Position numbers and translations under genes: made by a program. This document shows positions 1 through 11,991 of a DNA stretch of 64,000 bases, piece after piece. Origin of the DNA: Iris pallida. Its lineage: Eukaryota > Streptophyta > Magnoliopsida > Asparagales > Iridaceae. The DNA is taken from NCBI GenBank assembly GCA_029216955.1, contig JANAVB010005597.1, positions 43,269,535-43,333,534 on the forward strand. The letters run 5' to 3'. Each line of letters opens with the position of its first letter. The stretch's first letter is position 1. Under the pieces are notes generated by a model that was not told the DNA's origin, searched no databases, and saw nothing but the letters and a program-made list of their open reading frames with translations.

Positions 1-40
1 TGTCAAGTAGAGTTTGCTAAAGTTCCATTGATAGTTAAAA

Positions 41-211
41 TGTGATCAAATATCCTGTTTATCTTTTTTTTTTGAAATCACACGCACACACACAATTGGG
101 AGACTCGAACCTTACCAGCCCCTTCGGATGTCCGCTCTAAATTGTGATCAAATATCATGTTTATCTTTTTTTTTTGAAATCACACGCGCACACACATTTG
201 TGATCAAATAT
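41..211. repeat. Short direct repeats with TGTGATCAAATAT core
   Basis: The core TGTGATCAAATAT occurs at 41, 143 and 199. The first two copies are followed by a poly-T run and a CACACGC-rich stretch, so about 105 bp has been duplicated. No gene is visible in the first 490 bases. Confidence 0.7.
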
Positions 212-488
212 CCTGTTTATCAATGATAATATAAGATCCTCTGTGAATAGCAAGGTTAATTTTTGAATTACCTGTACATGAAGAAACTATTGTTTTTGGC
301 AGAACGAGCTTTGACCAACAGTTTCTCGATCATTGTTGTATTCATTTCAACATCGACAAAAATACTAGTCAAATTTAGGGCTCATGACAAGACTGAAGAA
401 CTCTTCTCAAAGTTTACCAATAGCGATTCCACAAATCTCTGCATAGAAACACAAAGGCACAAGTGGTGAGTCAGACATATATATACCA

Positions 489-1202
489 TAGTTTGTATTA
501 TCGGTTGATACCGATCCAATGCGACCGATACCCATAGGGCCTGACGTGTCCCGATCCGATACCAATACTGATCGATACAGTCTCTTTTCTAGTCAATTTG
601 GCAAAGAAAATTGATCGAAAAAGACTTATCAACAATGTTGTAAAAGCATAGTAAAATTGTAAAAACATGTAAAAGAAGAAAACTTACATATTGCAAGTAA
701 ACCAATTGAAAATGGTAGGATTTCACTCAATTCCAAAATTACTAAGAAATAAGACAAGAAATACTTAAAATTATACCTAAATGTATAAAATAATTTTTAC
801 CTAAATTTTAGGGCTAATTAGTGTTTAGACCCTGGGTTTTATACCAACTTAAAGATTAAATCCTAGCATGTCCAATTGGAGAGTTTGGACCCTGAACATT
901 TCTTTTTTTCCCATTATACCCTTCCTCCCAATGCTTGAGAATATTTTTTTTAATATAAAATGGAGGGTATAATGGGAAAGATTGAAAAAAAACAATTCAG
1001 GATCTAAACTTTCTAATTGGACATGTTAGGGCCTAAAGTCTAAGCTGGTATAAAATCCAGGGTCTAAACTCTAATTAGCCCTAAATTTTAATAATTGTTT
1101 GGTTTTTGATTAAAAAAAAAGAAATTCAATACTCCGATCCGAAACTGTCGATACTGCCAATAATAGGAAGGATCCGATACTGATTCTATACTGCGAACCT
1201 TG
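489..1202. mobile_element. Probable MULE-type MITE with 10-bp TSD
   Basis: The direct repeat ATATATACCA lies at 479-488 and again at 1203-1212. Inside it the ends are loosely inverted copies of each other, rich in GATACCGATCC-like words. A smaller MITE at 811-1082 sits inside. The terminal match is imperfect and the TSD is AT-rich, so the boundaries are a reasoned guess. No coding capacity is seen. Confidence 0.5.
811..1082. mobile_element. Nested MITE, 9-bp TSD, long inverted arms
   Basis: The element begins GGGCTAATTAG and ends CTAATTAGCCC, with arms of roughly 90-100 bp that pair across the element. It is flanked by the 9-bp direct repeat TAAATTTTA (802-810 and 1083-1091). The 9-bp TSD suggests a Mutator-like origin. 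It lies inside the larger element at 489-1202 and is therefore the younger insertion. Confidence 0.8.
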
Positions 1203-1259
1203 ATATATACCAGTGTATCAGACATCTCCATCTCAGAACTCAACGGAATCTATAATAGC

Positions 1260-1798
1260 TAGGGGTGGGCATACGGGTCCAGGACCCGCGGTTCCGACCC
1301 GGCCCGAACCGTATATTGGTCAAACGGGACGGTTCCTAAAATTTGGAATTTAAACGGGGCGGGCCGGGACGGGTCGTGTGACACTAACGGGACGGGGCGG
1401 GTCCTATTTTCAAAATAAACGGGACCCCGAACCGACCCGTTTCTAGGAGTATGATTTTTTTTTTTTTTTATCAATTTTGATTTTTTTCATATTATAATTT
1501 ATAAATAATAGCACACGTTATTGTTTAGTAAATAAATTCTAGAAATTGGAAAAACATAATACTTGTTTTGTTCTTCTAGATAATAGAACATGTGTAAATG
1601 TTTACTATGATATAATTTTTTGAATTTTTTTTGGATCCGTTTGGACCCGCGGGTCGGCTCGGTTTGGACCCGTTTCGAACGGGTCGAATCCGTACCGGTT
1701 CCAATATTTTTTGGACCCGTCCCGTCCCGCCCCGCCAATTAACGGGTCCGGTCCGGATCCATAAAATTTGGACCCGGCCCGACCCGTGCCCACCCGTA
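1260..1798. mobile_element. hAT-type MITE (539 bp) with perfect 8-bp TSD
   Basis: The terminal inverted repeats are TAGGGGTGGGCA and, from the other end, TACGGGTGGGCA. The flanking 8-bp repeat ATAATAGC is perfect (1252-1259 and 1799-1806). TAGGGGTG-type ends and 8-bp TSDs are hAT features. The interior is built from GGGACGGGTC/GACCCGTCCC words at both ends around an AT-rich centre. It is non-coding; the apparent reading frames are translations of these words. Confidence 0.85.
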
Positions 1799-1806
1799 AT
1801 AATAGC

Positions 1807-2603
1807 AACACATATTTAAGGCATAGGACAGTCACTAAAAGATTACAAGGACGTAGGCTGCTAGATATATCAGGTGAAGCTAACTCTTTGTCGTCAGGAA
1901 AAAGAATGCCTGAAGGTATTGTTTTAAGTATTTATTCAGAAAATATGCAAATAGAAAGAGGATGAAACATTGAAGAGCAAAGATTATGAAATTTTATCAA
2001 GTGCTGGCACAATGGGAAATACCTGTCAAACCAAACAATACTTTCCCTCTTCATTCCTTGTTATGTTATAACACTGTTACACTGCAACTGAACTCATTTT
2101 TTTTCCTTCCTCAAAAACAATCACAACCAATATTTACAATGACTCTGATACTTGAACCAAAAAGAGAACCTACCCATTTTATATTCCTATACAGCAACAT
2201 TAGAATTTTGCGAATAATAGACAAACACCATGAATACTTCCATTATGTCATCTATATGTATCAAATCTGCACACCATTACATCAGCCACCAAAACTTCAT
2301 TTACACCATGTTCAGCAATCGGGATAAGTCCAACTTCCTGATAATTTCCAACAGCAGTAACAATTGTATCGAAGTGCATCTCTGCCACAGCAACAAGGCT
2401 ACAGCTTGGTCAGCAGGTGGCCAACCGGTTCATCAGCGGCGTCATCAACATCAAATTGATCCTTCCTTGGAGAGGCATGAACTTCCTTCTAGTAGAATTA
2501 ACTTACTGTCCTGGCTCCAAGTGCAAATGCCAGGGAGTCTAACACTAATATTACAAGTGAAATTCTTCATAACCACAAATCTAACAGAAACATATGTTTT
2601 CGT
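1807..2603. other. Intergenic / 3' flank of the minus-strand gene
   Basis: No gene or transposon ends are recognised here. The part next to 2603 is likely 3' UTR and downstream flank of the minus-strand gene that ends at 2604. Plus-strand frames here show no recognisable protein. Confidence 0.5.
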
Positions 2604-5600
2604 TTAAAGTACCAAACATCTTTTCCTCTTCTTGCCCTTTATACACCAACTGCTGCTGAATGATGACCTTGATTGAACGGCTTTCTTAAGCTTTGATTTG
2701 TTACTTTTGGGCTCTGGGACTGCCATCTTTTTATGTTTCCACTTCCTAAACCTTTCTCGTTTCTTCAGCCAACTTGAGTAATCCTTTCCAGGCTTGCATT
2801 CAATGAAGTCCTCCAGATCCTTCCACCCTGAGGGGTCATCATGATAGCCCGGTAAGAACTCGAGAAAACTCTTTCCATTAGAAGTAATAGCTTCACTCAT
2901 GTAGGCATGTTGCTTCTCTCTGTCCTTGGTTGAAAGAACAGTTGAGAAATTTGACACAGCATCTTGAGGTTCCATAACAGAAATTTCCCCGCTGCTCATC
3001 CTGCAGAGTTAGAAGTCCGTCCGTTAATGTATTAAATAGAAAGAAGTAAATGGTCAATATTTATTAATATTTATCTAGTTATATGCAAGAGATATTTATT
3101 ATCTTTAGATTAACACTTTGGAATCAGTGAAGAGATGGGCATTACAATCTTGTTAATAAAGTAGTTCCAAGAACCCATTGGTATACTTCAGGGGGAGGGG
3201 GGGAGGGGGGAGAGATGATATGCAAGACTTGATGTTAGCTGATTAATTTGCAATGCACCAGTCTAATTTCTACCATTCAAAGAGCACAGCTTTTGCTCAT
3301 CCTATGTCAACGAGTAACTGAATTCATTCAAGATGAGCACACACACCACACAAGCTCATGTGGAACTTTAATCCATTATAAACAGGGGAGGAATCATAAA
3401 AAAAAATTGAGGGGCCGAAAATACCTTATTTTAGAATTTAAGGTACAGTATATAGAAATATTAAAAAAGGTAAAAATAACTTTAACTAATGCATAATATG
3501 GCTAGAGATAATTGAACCTAAGACCTCTTGGTTAAAATCTCATTCCAGTATCAAGTAGTGAGAAGGTTCCCAAATTGGAAACATGAAGATCTTAATACTT
3601 CACACCAACTTATCGAGTAACATTGACAACACCACCTACGCAGACAAGAAGAACCATATAACACAAATTGTCACGACATTAATGTGAAAGTGCACTGACA
3701 ATGGCATCACAAAATTCCTGAGGCAATAGTGTACAACGTTCGTTTGAATGAAAAGTAGATCACCAATTATTGGTATTCATCAAATAAAACCAATAATACC
3801 AATAATTGGAGATATAAAGATGGTATCAGAAGCTGGTAATCTGATAACACGTTACAGGCACAACCATTTACAATAAACCACAGAAAGATATGCAGGACAT
3901 ACCACCGATGGTCCTCATATTTCCGATACTTGATTTCATCCCTCGCCTTTTTTAGGTTAGATGCGATTCTTACACTTGACCGTCTACGAACCAAATCCTG
4001 AAAATTGTTTCCTTACTTTACTATCAAGTAATAACTGGTGTACAAAGAAAAATGGAAAGGGTAGGTAAGGTAAGGTAAGATAAATAACTATAAAAATGTA
4101 TGGTACCTTTGCGTTGTTTGCCAGGTAATTATGAAGAAATGAAGCCTTTCCCCCATCACATAGCAATTGTGCAAATGCATCCAAATTACCTTCTTCGAAA
4201 ATGAAAAGATTAAGCAATGACATCAGCATAAAAATGCAGCCCTTCCATAAAAAATCAATCTTTTTTCTCCGACTAAATAGCAACAAGCTTGCAAAATGTG
4301 ACAACATCAACATGCTCTCTCTACGCCTTCCAGTAGTTCCTCCCATTACATCAAATATAAACTTCTGAAAAGCTTGATTTCCACTGTAATTCCGAAAGCA
4401 ACTAGTAATATCTAATATAAAACCATACTCCTTGCAATGTGTGTCATGTTTTCTAGTTTTTTTCGTGCCTTCCAAATTTCCATCTTGCCTTAAAAGCCAT
4501 ATAATGTTCAAGAGTGAAGAACTCATTAATTTTAGCACTGCAGCAACACAAAATATCTCTTGTTGAATACTTTCCCCATCTTCATGAGATGTTTCTATTT
4601 CCCACAAAATAATAGCTTTTATAATGTATCTTATTATCAAACAAGTCTTCTCCCTGAATATTTCATCAACAAAGTGCTGAATTTCTTTGATATAACCAAT
4701 AGAACCTTTTAGAATGTCATCTGTAGTTCCAGAGAACAGACCATTAGTGTGCATGTGGCAAAAGTCAATCAACTTTTCAATCTGATGATTAAGTTTATTG
4801 TAGGTCATCCTGCGGACATAAAAGTCGAAAGATATTCCCTTATCACAAGTACTTGCTTCACACTTTCCTCCAATGATATTATCAGTAAAACCTATAGCAG
4901 GCACATACTGTACATAAAGATTAACTGATAATTCAAATGCTAAGATGTAACGGTTCATCTTTAGCACAACTGATTTACTGTCATCTGTAGGCATATGAAT
5001 ACCAACGCATCTAGAAGCGAGGAGAATGAGATGTGTTTGGAGCAACTGTGGTGCTAAAAACATGATGAGCTGGCCAAGTAGTGTCAAGGCAGAATCAAGG
5101 CTTAGTTCATGAATCTTGCCACCAACTTCGTTTGACCAAGATAGTGAAGAGATGAATCTCTCGAACGACAAATCATCACGAACTGATAAAAGAAAGTGAC
5201 TAGAAACCAGCTCCAGAATGGCATGAATGTCACCATCGCAAGAATGAGATACAAACAACTTTTCATTTGAACTAGAAACAGAATCTGTTAAAGCAAAATG
5301 CTTTCTCATTTCTGGATGCACCAAAAGCTCATCAATAAATACCTGAGAGTAACCTTGATCGTTAGCAAATCAAAACTGAAGTGGCACATGCATCCAAGCA
5401 TGCACAGTAAAGCAGATAACTTAAGCCTACAATGACAGACATAAACGCAACAACAAACCCTTTATACCAAATCACGTTGGGGTCAGATACAGGTACTTTT
5501 CTTTCTTTCGGCTTAAGGTTTTGTTGTTTTTGATAATGATCTGAAGGGTCCGTCAGTCTTTAGTTGTTTCTACACGTGGTTTGACTGATAGATACGAATT

Positions 5601-5837
5601 TGGCACCATTACGGACAACTGACTGTTGGTCATAGGAACTTTGCTAATTCTTTTCCAGAGATTTCTCGTGCTCCGTTGTAGACCCCATTCTAACGGGAGA
5701 CGGTTTGGATGATGATGATGTGATGTGATAAATGGTATACTGCAATGGTGATGCAGAACGAGGTACCTGTGACTGTAACTAGCATTGAGAGTCTTCCTTG
5801 CTTTATGTAAATAAGTGCTGCCATGGATCGGCCGGCT

Positions 5838-5876
<39 letters not shown>

Positions 5877-6229
5877 CCTCCCCTCCCTTAGAGTGAGCTC
5901 TCTCCCGCCTCTTTCTAAAGCCACCTTACCTGACTATCTTTAAGGAGAGGCCAGACACATTCTCTTTCACTTGAGAAATCTCCCGTCTCCTTCACTTGAC
6001 TAGGCAGTCGTCATGTTAATGCTATCAGTTCACGAAGTATGACTTATTTGTGTGTGCGTGTAGAGAGAAAGGCGGGGAGGGTCAAGATGTATCCAGCCTT
6101 ACCCCGTATATATGGAGATACTATCTCCGTGACTCGAACGTGCATCCTCCAAGATGCAAGCAGCAAGCTTTATTGTCGCACCATCCTCCAAGATGCAAGC
6201 AGCAAGCTTTATTGTCGCCAACAAGTGCG

Positions 6230-6267
<38 letters not shown>

Positions 6268-8369
6268 GATATATATATATATATATATATGATGTTAAAA
6301 AATATTGATGTTTCATCCTTTTCATCATGAATTGCATGTGAATAACTTTCAAACAAGTTGAGTGAAATTTAATATTGAATGGTGGCTTTTAAGATGCCAA
6401 ACCGTTGGTACCAAAATGGTACAGGTAACAAGGAACTAAATTGATATAAGTGGTCTCTAAATTGATCTCAGTAGTTGGAAGCCAAGAATATGAGGTCTAC
6501 TTTTTAGTACTGTGACAGCATGTAAATAACAAACTGATATTTGCAGAAAAGGAGTCTTGGCTTTTAATTGTTTTGACTCTACAAATTGTAGCGATTTGAG
6601 GACATTGGTCACCTTTGCAGTGAAATAAGAACGAACCAAGCGGCTACATGATTCTTTCAACCTCTAATGGGATGATGTCAATCAAACTAGGTAGTAAGAG
6701 TTGATGGGATCACTTGGACCTTGCAATATGTATGACTACAAGTTCCAATATTCCAGTCTGTGGTGCAGTTACTCATTGACACCAGAAAAGGATACTGCAG
6801 AGCTGCCTCGATATAATGAGAATAATCCATATGATTCATGAAAGTGCCTAGGATGAAGGGTTCTAATACTAAAAGAACAATTATACAAAGATGAATTGAT
6901 GATTCTCTTCCATTTTATACATAATCTCTCTTTCTTCTTATGTGTAATATGTAACTGTGTGGTATCACATTTAATCTATTGTTCTTCACTGAGCATACAC
7001 TTCTCAGTGATGTTAGGAGGTAGATACATGAAATGGGGCATTTCAGAGTCTCTGTTAAATAGTGAAGTTGCAATTTGAGCCACTGCTAAAGTTGTGGCGA
7101 GGGTTGAGAGTTAATTCATTTATATTCTTCCAATTCACCCCCGCATGTTGATTGCCCGTTTTGGGGGAGAACTGGATTCACACAGCATGATATTTGAACC
7201 CAGATTGCTCTTATGTGATGTTAAAGTAATGGACATTGTGAGGTCATAATTATAGCCACAAATTGCATAAACAAGGACAAATTTCAGCCGGGACCAGTGT
7301 TACGAGGATACTGAGACAAGGGTATCACGGGTTTGCACTTTGCATGTATGGAAGTGTCTAACATGAGCTTCAAACCTGACAAGTAGACATGTCTGTAGTA
7401 CATGAATATGCAAACCTGACTATAGGAAATAAGATTGATTTGCCTACCCAATTACTTCATATGCGGTTAAAATGATTCCAACAATTATTTTGACAGTCAC
7501 CTTTGTCTAATGGTGTCATCAATACAATTATGTGGTAATATCGTAACAACTTGACAATTGAAGAGTTTATGTAGTGTCTTGGAAGTAAAAGTGTGTATGG
7601 TTTGATACTGATACCGAAACAAAACTGACTGATTCAAAAGAACCGAAACCCCATGAAACTGCAGATACAGATACTCATAAGAAGGATCTGATACCAATAC
7701 CGCTAACCATAACTTGAATTTTGAGTTGTGCAGATAACACTGGTCGAAACCAGTTACTACATATGAAGTCCCTTTAATATGCCTTCTACTTAACATAATT
7801 GCCGCAACAAGAAACAGTAATAAAATAAGAATCAAGTTAATGAAATACCTCAAGTAATGAAGAAAAGAAGTCAACTGATGGATCAGCACTTGGAGTTATC
7901 ATATCATCTGGATGCAAAGAACAATGAGGAAAAGTTGGCATTGAATTTGGAGGGGACAACCTTCTAAGTATCCCGACCAGAATTTGGCATCTCTCCAACA
8001 CAATGGTTAGGTCAAACTCGAGAAATGGCAAAATGACCATCGAACATCTTAGCAGCAATATGAATTTTTCAGGCAAGAATTTCATATCTGAAATCAGACG
8101 ACCTTTTTGGCCTGAGACCACAATGAAAGGGAGATAGCTTGTCTCAGAAAATATGTGCTCAACCTGTTCATGTATTTCTTCATGAAGCAAATTGGCAAGA
8201 CTAATAATATCGGTGTACTTTACTTCTGTGGTGAACCAGTGATTGGAAACGGACATGGACGTTGCATCTCCAAATTTATTTTGCTGCAGAGTTTCATCCG
8301 GAGACAGCTTCAACAAAAGGCAATGCAACAATTTAAGACTCGAACCTGTCAAAACCTGAAAAGAGGGAA

Positions 8370-8416
<47 letters not shown>

Positions 8417-8668
8417 GAATACTCGAATTAATAACTTATCAGTGATTTATAGGAGAACAGGCATTGAACGGATCAATTGTTACACTAAAATGAATGAGTC
8501 CAAATCACACATACTATCAACAAATGAAACCCTGGTCCCTGATGAAGCCTCTTTGCACCTGAGAATGGTCAGTCTTATGGATTTAGCCATGACCATGAGT
8601 TTGAAAAATATCATAGTGGATATCTCGAGTCTCAACAACAAATCAACTTTAGATAATGAGGTCATGAC
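2604..8668 (-). CDS. Conserved plant protein, DUF7812-like (3' part of gene, multi-exon)
   Basis: Exons on the minus strand join in frame at GT-AG sites: 8355-7849 (169 codons), 5342-4107 (412 codons), 3997-3903 and 3000-2604 (stop). They give 744 residues. The joins are phase 0, 0 and 2, and each restores a continuous reading frame. An upstream exon at 8668-8486 (61 codons) also joins in phase 0 but uses a weak donor. The first exon and start codon were not located. The protein is mostly helical and hydrophobic, with a basic Arg/Lys-rich C-terminus containing DFIECKPGKDYSSWLKKR and a nuclear-localisation-like tail (KGKKRKR). From memory this C-terminal block resembles plant proteins labelled DUF7812; that assignment is unverified. 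No function is known to me. The intron at 5343-7848 is about 2.5 kb and repeat-laden. Confidence 0.75.
5842..5874. repeat. (CT)n microsatellite
   Basis: An uninterrupted CT dinucleotide run inside the large intron. It generates a spurious Arg-Glu-rich reading frame on the minus strand. Confidence 0.95.
6142..6290. repeat. 39-bp tandem duplication followed by (TA)n
   Basis: The segment beginning CATCCTCCAAGATGCAAGC is present twice head to tail (6143-6179 and 6182-6218, 39-bp period). A GTGTGT run and a TA array at about 6240-6290 follow directly. Confidence 0.9.
8370..8415. repeat. Poly-G tract of 46 bases
   Basis: Forty-six consecutive G residues on the plus strand. On the coding (minus) strand this is poly-C lying 15 bases upstream of the 3' splice site of the exon starting at 8355, so it sits where the polypyrimidine tract belongs. 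The true length may be uncertain because long homopolymers are error-prone in sequencing. Confidence 0.95.
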
Positions 8669-9480
8669 CTAGTTTAGTACTCGGTTGCAGTTTTGATCCG
8701 CCAAGGCACCAAGTATTTTGCTTTCAGCAGTTTGCTCCAAGATCTATCACTTTTCATATTGAAGCTTTAAAAATTATGCCCAGTGAAATAGAAACAATAA
8801 TAGTAGCATGTCTTATACGGGAAACAAAATACAGGAGATTTTGACCAAAATATGCAGTGGTGCATAAATTGAAGCTCATTACACCACTACTATAGTTCCA
8901 GGCGCATGGAGATGGCTTGCAGCTCATGGACGAGTTAAATAACGAACTCACCCCTATATGGGGTGTTCCTTCCCTGCTGGGAGTCTGCTTCACTGCCTTT
9001 GCTGAACTGAGAAGGGGACCGCGTGCGTCAGCAACCCCCCATTGCCTCCAGCCACCACCGGTGGGGCCCGATGCTAGCGGGGGGTGGCTGGAGACAATGG
9101 AGGGCTGCCACTTGCGGTCTGTCGCACACGGCCCTCCCTCTGTTTGTCCGCATTTTTCCATTTTTGCATTATTCCAACACGACTCCGCGGCTCAAATACC
9201 CAGGTATACCCATTTTCAGAGCTAGATTCAAGCAACGGTGTACTTCTCTACATGATCCTTCTTAAAGGATGTTCTTAGAAGAAACAATCTACCAAATGTG
9301 GACTCAAAAATTTAAAAGAATATACTTCTCACCATTTTTAAAGAAGGCTTATTTTGATCGATAGACCCATCACCACTTCCTGAGCCTCTCGTCTTTGCTT
9401 CCAAAGTCTTCCTATTCTTCATCTTCGTTTCTGCATCCTTCTCTCCTTTCTCCTCCGTGCAACCAAAACTAACAAAAGCA
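8669..9480. other. Upstream region of minus-strand gene, hairpin at 9040-9099
   Basis: This should contain the missing 5' exon or exons of the DUF7812-like gene. A purine-rich minus-strand stretch at about 9370-9480 has two short ATG-containing frames and a donor-like site (ATG followed by GTGAGAAG near 9333), but I could not fix an exon. A GC-rich inverted repeat (ATTGCCTCCAGCCACC pairing with GGTGGCTGGAGACAAT) lies at 9040-9099. Confidence 0.4.
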
Positions 9481-10037
9481 GATTTATATATAGGCTTAAT
9501 TGCAACTAAATACCCTTCACGAAGTTGAAGGAAAAATCTGAACGAATAAAATACCCTTCACGAAGTTGACGGCGAGGTTCGTCGAGGAGGCCAGGGGGCT
9601 CGGCGCTCGCGCTAGTCCGCTGGAGGCGTCGCGGCTTCTTGACGGAGCATAGAGGTCGGGGAGGTGTCCCTCAGGTCGGCGCTGGCGGAACTAGGAGCAA
9701 GCAGGGGATGGAGCGGAGGTGGTGGTTATGCTGATGGTGGAGATGGCGACTGTGGCGCCACGGTCGTCGCCGGAGTTGACGGAGGGGGTGGGTCTGCACC
9801 AGAGACGAAGGGGAGGAACGACATGGACAGTGGTGGTGGTGGTGGTGGTCGTCTTGTGGTCAGAGGAGCGGGCTTCGGCAATGGCGCAGGGAGTGAAGAG
9901 AAGAATAAGAGGTGGTGGTGGCGGCGGTGGTGGAGAATTTTTTTTTATAAATATAGGCAAATAATAATAAGAATAAGACGTTAATGGGCTGTCGCAACAG
10001 GGTCGGAGCATAGAAAATGCCACACAAACTACTTTAG
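9481..10037. other. GC-rich low-complexity region, no gene supported
   Basis: The phrase ATACCCTTCACGAAGTTGA is repeated at about 9507 and 9550. GGT/GGC triplet runs follow at 9715-9945. Overlapping Gly- or Val-rich frames on both strands come from these triplets and show no protein family signature. Confidence 0.5.
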
Positions 10038-10296
10038 GGCGGAATGGAAGGGAAATGTGTTGATATATATTTTTTGGGAAATTATAATTTTTATTGATAT
10101 ATATTTTGGAAAAGAAATTGAATATTTCAAATGTGGGAAAGTGATTTCTTGTTTGGATAGATAGAATCACTTTCCTCCTTAATTTTTTTTTCTATTGGAA
10201 ATTATTTTCCTTTTCTCCTAAGTTCTTTTGACACCCAAACATAGAAAAGTAATCACTTTCCTTCCAACTCGATAATTCCGCGAACCAAACGAGGCC
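10038..10296. mobile_element. Tourist-type MITE, 5' end degraded
   Basis: The right end ACCAAACGAGGCC and interior words (GGAATGGAAG, GTAATCACTTTCC) match the Tourist-type elements at 11714 and 14714. The left terminus GGCCTCGTTTGG is not preserved, so the left boundary is approximate. Confidence 0.6.
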
Positions 10297-10463
10297 TACA
10301 AGTGGTTTTGTTTACCCATCAAAATAATTTTGTGTCATGTGTTATTTTTTCAATGGGGTGAACATCACACCTAGCTTTGTTCACCAAATTTATTACTCTA
10401 AGATGTGAATATTGTTGTCTAAAAATTCATTCTAACCCAACATTTAAAACAAAATAAATAAGA

Positions 10464-11038
10464 TTTAACTACAACTTGATACCTTCAACTATTTTAATTT
10501 TTTAACTTAATATCTTAAACTTTGTTTGATACAACTTGATACCCAAAATATCCATGTTCATCCCTCTCTCTTTCTCTCTCCTCACCAACCCGGCTGCCCC
10601 TCCCAGCCGCTGACCCACCCCTCCCCCCTCCCCTCTAGTCGCAACACCAGGCCCTATCCACCCCTCCTATCCCGCAACCCCACCCCTCCTCCCCTGCAGC
10701 CCCTCTCCTCCCCTCCGCACGATGCTGCGTCGCAGCTACCGTTGTACCGTCGTCGGGAGAAGAAAGGGAACTGCCGGAAAGAGAGGGAGGGGGGAGATGG
10801 TGCAGTCAGCCGTAATGGGAGGGGGCAGCCGAGAAAGGAGGGGGTGTGGGGAGTGGTGGGCCGGTAGGATGGGGCGGGTTGGGAGGAGAGAAATAATTTT
10901 ATTTTTATTTTATTTTAAATTTTGGGTATTAAATCGAAAATATTAAATAGTCGATGATATTAATTGTCAAGTAAAAAAAGTTTTTGGTATCAAAATGAAA
11001 AACTGAAATAGTTAAAAATATCAAGTTAAAATTAAGCC
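10464..11038. mobile_element. Inverted-repeat element with C-rich core
   Basis: The left end TTTAACTACAACTTGATACC pairs imperfectly with the right end when reversed (TTTTAACTTGATATT). The GC-rich centre at 10590-10880 gives overlapping Pro/Gly/Arg-rich frames. No TSD was fixed, so the class is unknown. Confidence 0.5.
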
Positions 11039-11040
11039 AA

Positions 11041-11042
11041 TA

Positions 11043-11094
<52 letters not shown>
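11041..11094. repeat. (AAT)n microsatellite
   Basis: A run of ATA/AAT triplets, about 17 units, directly after the inverted-repeat element. Confidence 0.95.
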
Positions 11095-11096
<2 letters not shown>

Positions 11097-11099
11097 TCG

Positions 11100-11710
11100 T
11101 CTATGGATTCGTTTGTTCCACCAACGAAATTTATGAAATACTTTGTTTCATGCAATTCCTGAGCAAAACATGTCCAAAGTGACTCATTATTTGGTTTTGT
11201 GAGCGAAAATTCCAAGGACACCACCATAAGTGATAGGGGCTATCACACGATAGGGAACATTACTCTTAAGTTGTAAAAATGATTGGAGGCAACATACAAT
11301 TTGTTATGGGGCAACACCATTTCAAACACTCGAATTATCTTCCTCTTCCTCTAGCAACATCTTACTCTTTCAAACACTTTCGAACATAATACAGAGGTTT
11401 GGAAGTGTCAGAAACTGTGACAGTCTACATATTCCACTTTCGAGCATCATTATTGGTGGTTTCTAATCCCATTACAGGAATTTAAAAGTTTTAGAATTCA
11501 TGACAGTCAAGTTGGGACAATGAAGGACTGTAAAGATTATGTCATTCCTATATGTTGTTAGGAGTGCCAAAATTCTGACATTACTCCTAAGATAAATAAA
11601 ACTCTATCTTAGGACTGTCATGATTCTGACAGTCCTAACAACAATCAGAACTACTATAATGTGGTTTTAAACTACTAATAGTTGTTCGGAAGAGGAAGAT
11701 GTTGCAAGAC
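11100..11710. other. Intergenic, nothing recognised
   Basis: No gene or complete transposon was recognised. Short words such as CTGACAGT and its reverse recur at about 11420-11640, hinting at an old element without recognisable ends. Confidence 0.4.
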
Positions 11711-11991
11711 TAAGGCCTCGTTTGGTTCGCGGAATGGAAGAGAAAGGAAATCAATTCCTTGTCATTTCTTTTCCTTTGGGAAATTACAATTCATATTCAT
11801 TTTCTTTTCCGATGTTTGAAAATGTCAATGAATTTGGAAAAGAAAGTGAATACTTCAATGTGGAAAAGTAATTCCTTGCTTGGATGGATGGAATAACTTT
11901 TCTCCCTAATTTTTCTTCTATTGGAAATCACTTTCCTTTCCTCCTCAATTCCTTTGGCACCCAAACATAAGAAATTAATCACTTTCCTTTC

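Larger units (their letters stand above)
5343..7848 (-). other. Large intron with simple repeats
   Basis: This intron of the DUF7812-like gene holds a (CT)n tract, a 39-bp tandem duplication and a (TA)n array. No transposon with clear ends or reading frame with protein-like composition was found in it. Confidence 0.6.

Noticed and set aside
1259..1835. Arg/Gly/Pro-rich frames on both strands
   Set aside because: They are translations of the GGGACGGGTC words of the hAT-type MITE.
5553..5924. 123-residue minus-strand frame in the DUF7812-like gene region
   Set aside because: Its N-terminus is the (CT)n tract read as Arg-Glu repeats, and it lies inside the intron bounded by well-supported exons.
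6039..6356. Small frames with Tyr-Ile repeats
   Set aside because: Produced by the TA array and the 39-bp duplication within an intron of the minus-strand gene.
9664..10170. Gly-, Val-, Thr- and Pro-rich frames on both strands
   Set aside because: They arise from GGT/GTG triplet runs, are open on both strands, and show no family signature or splice support.
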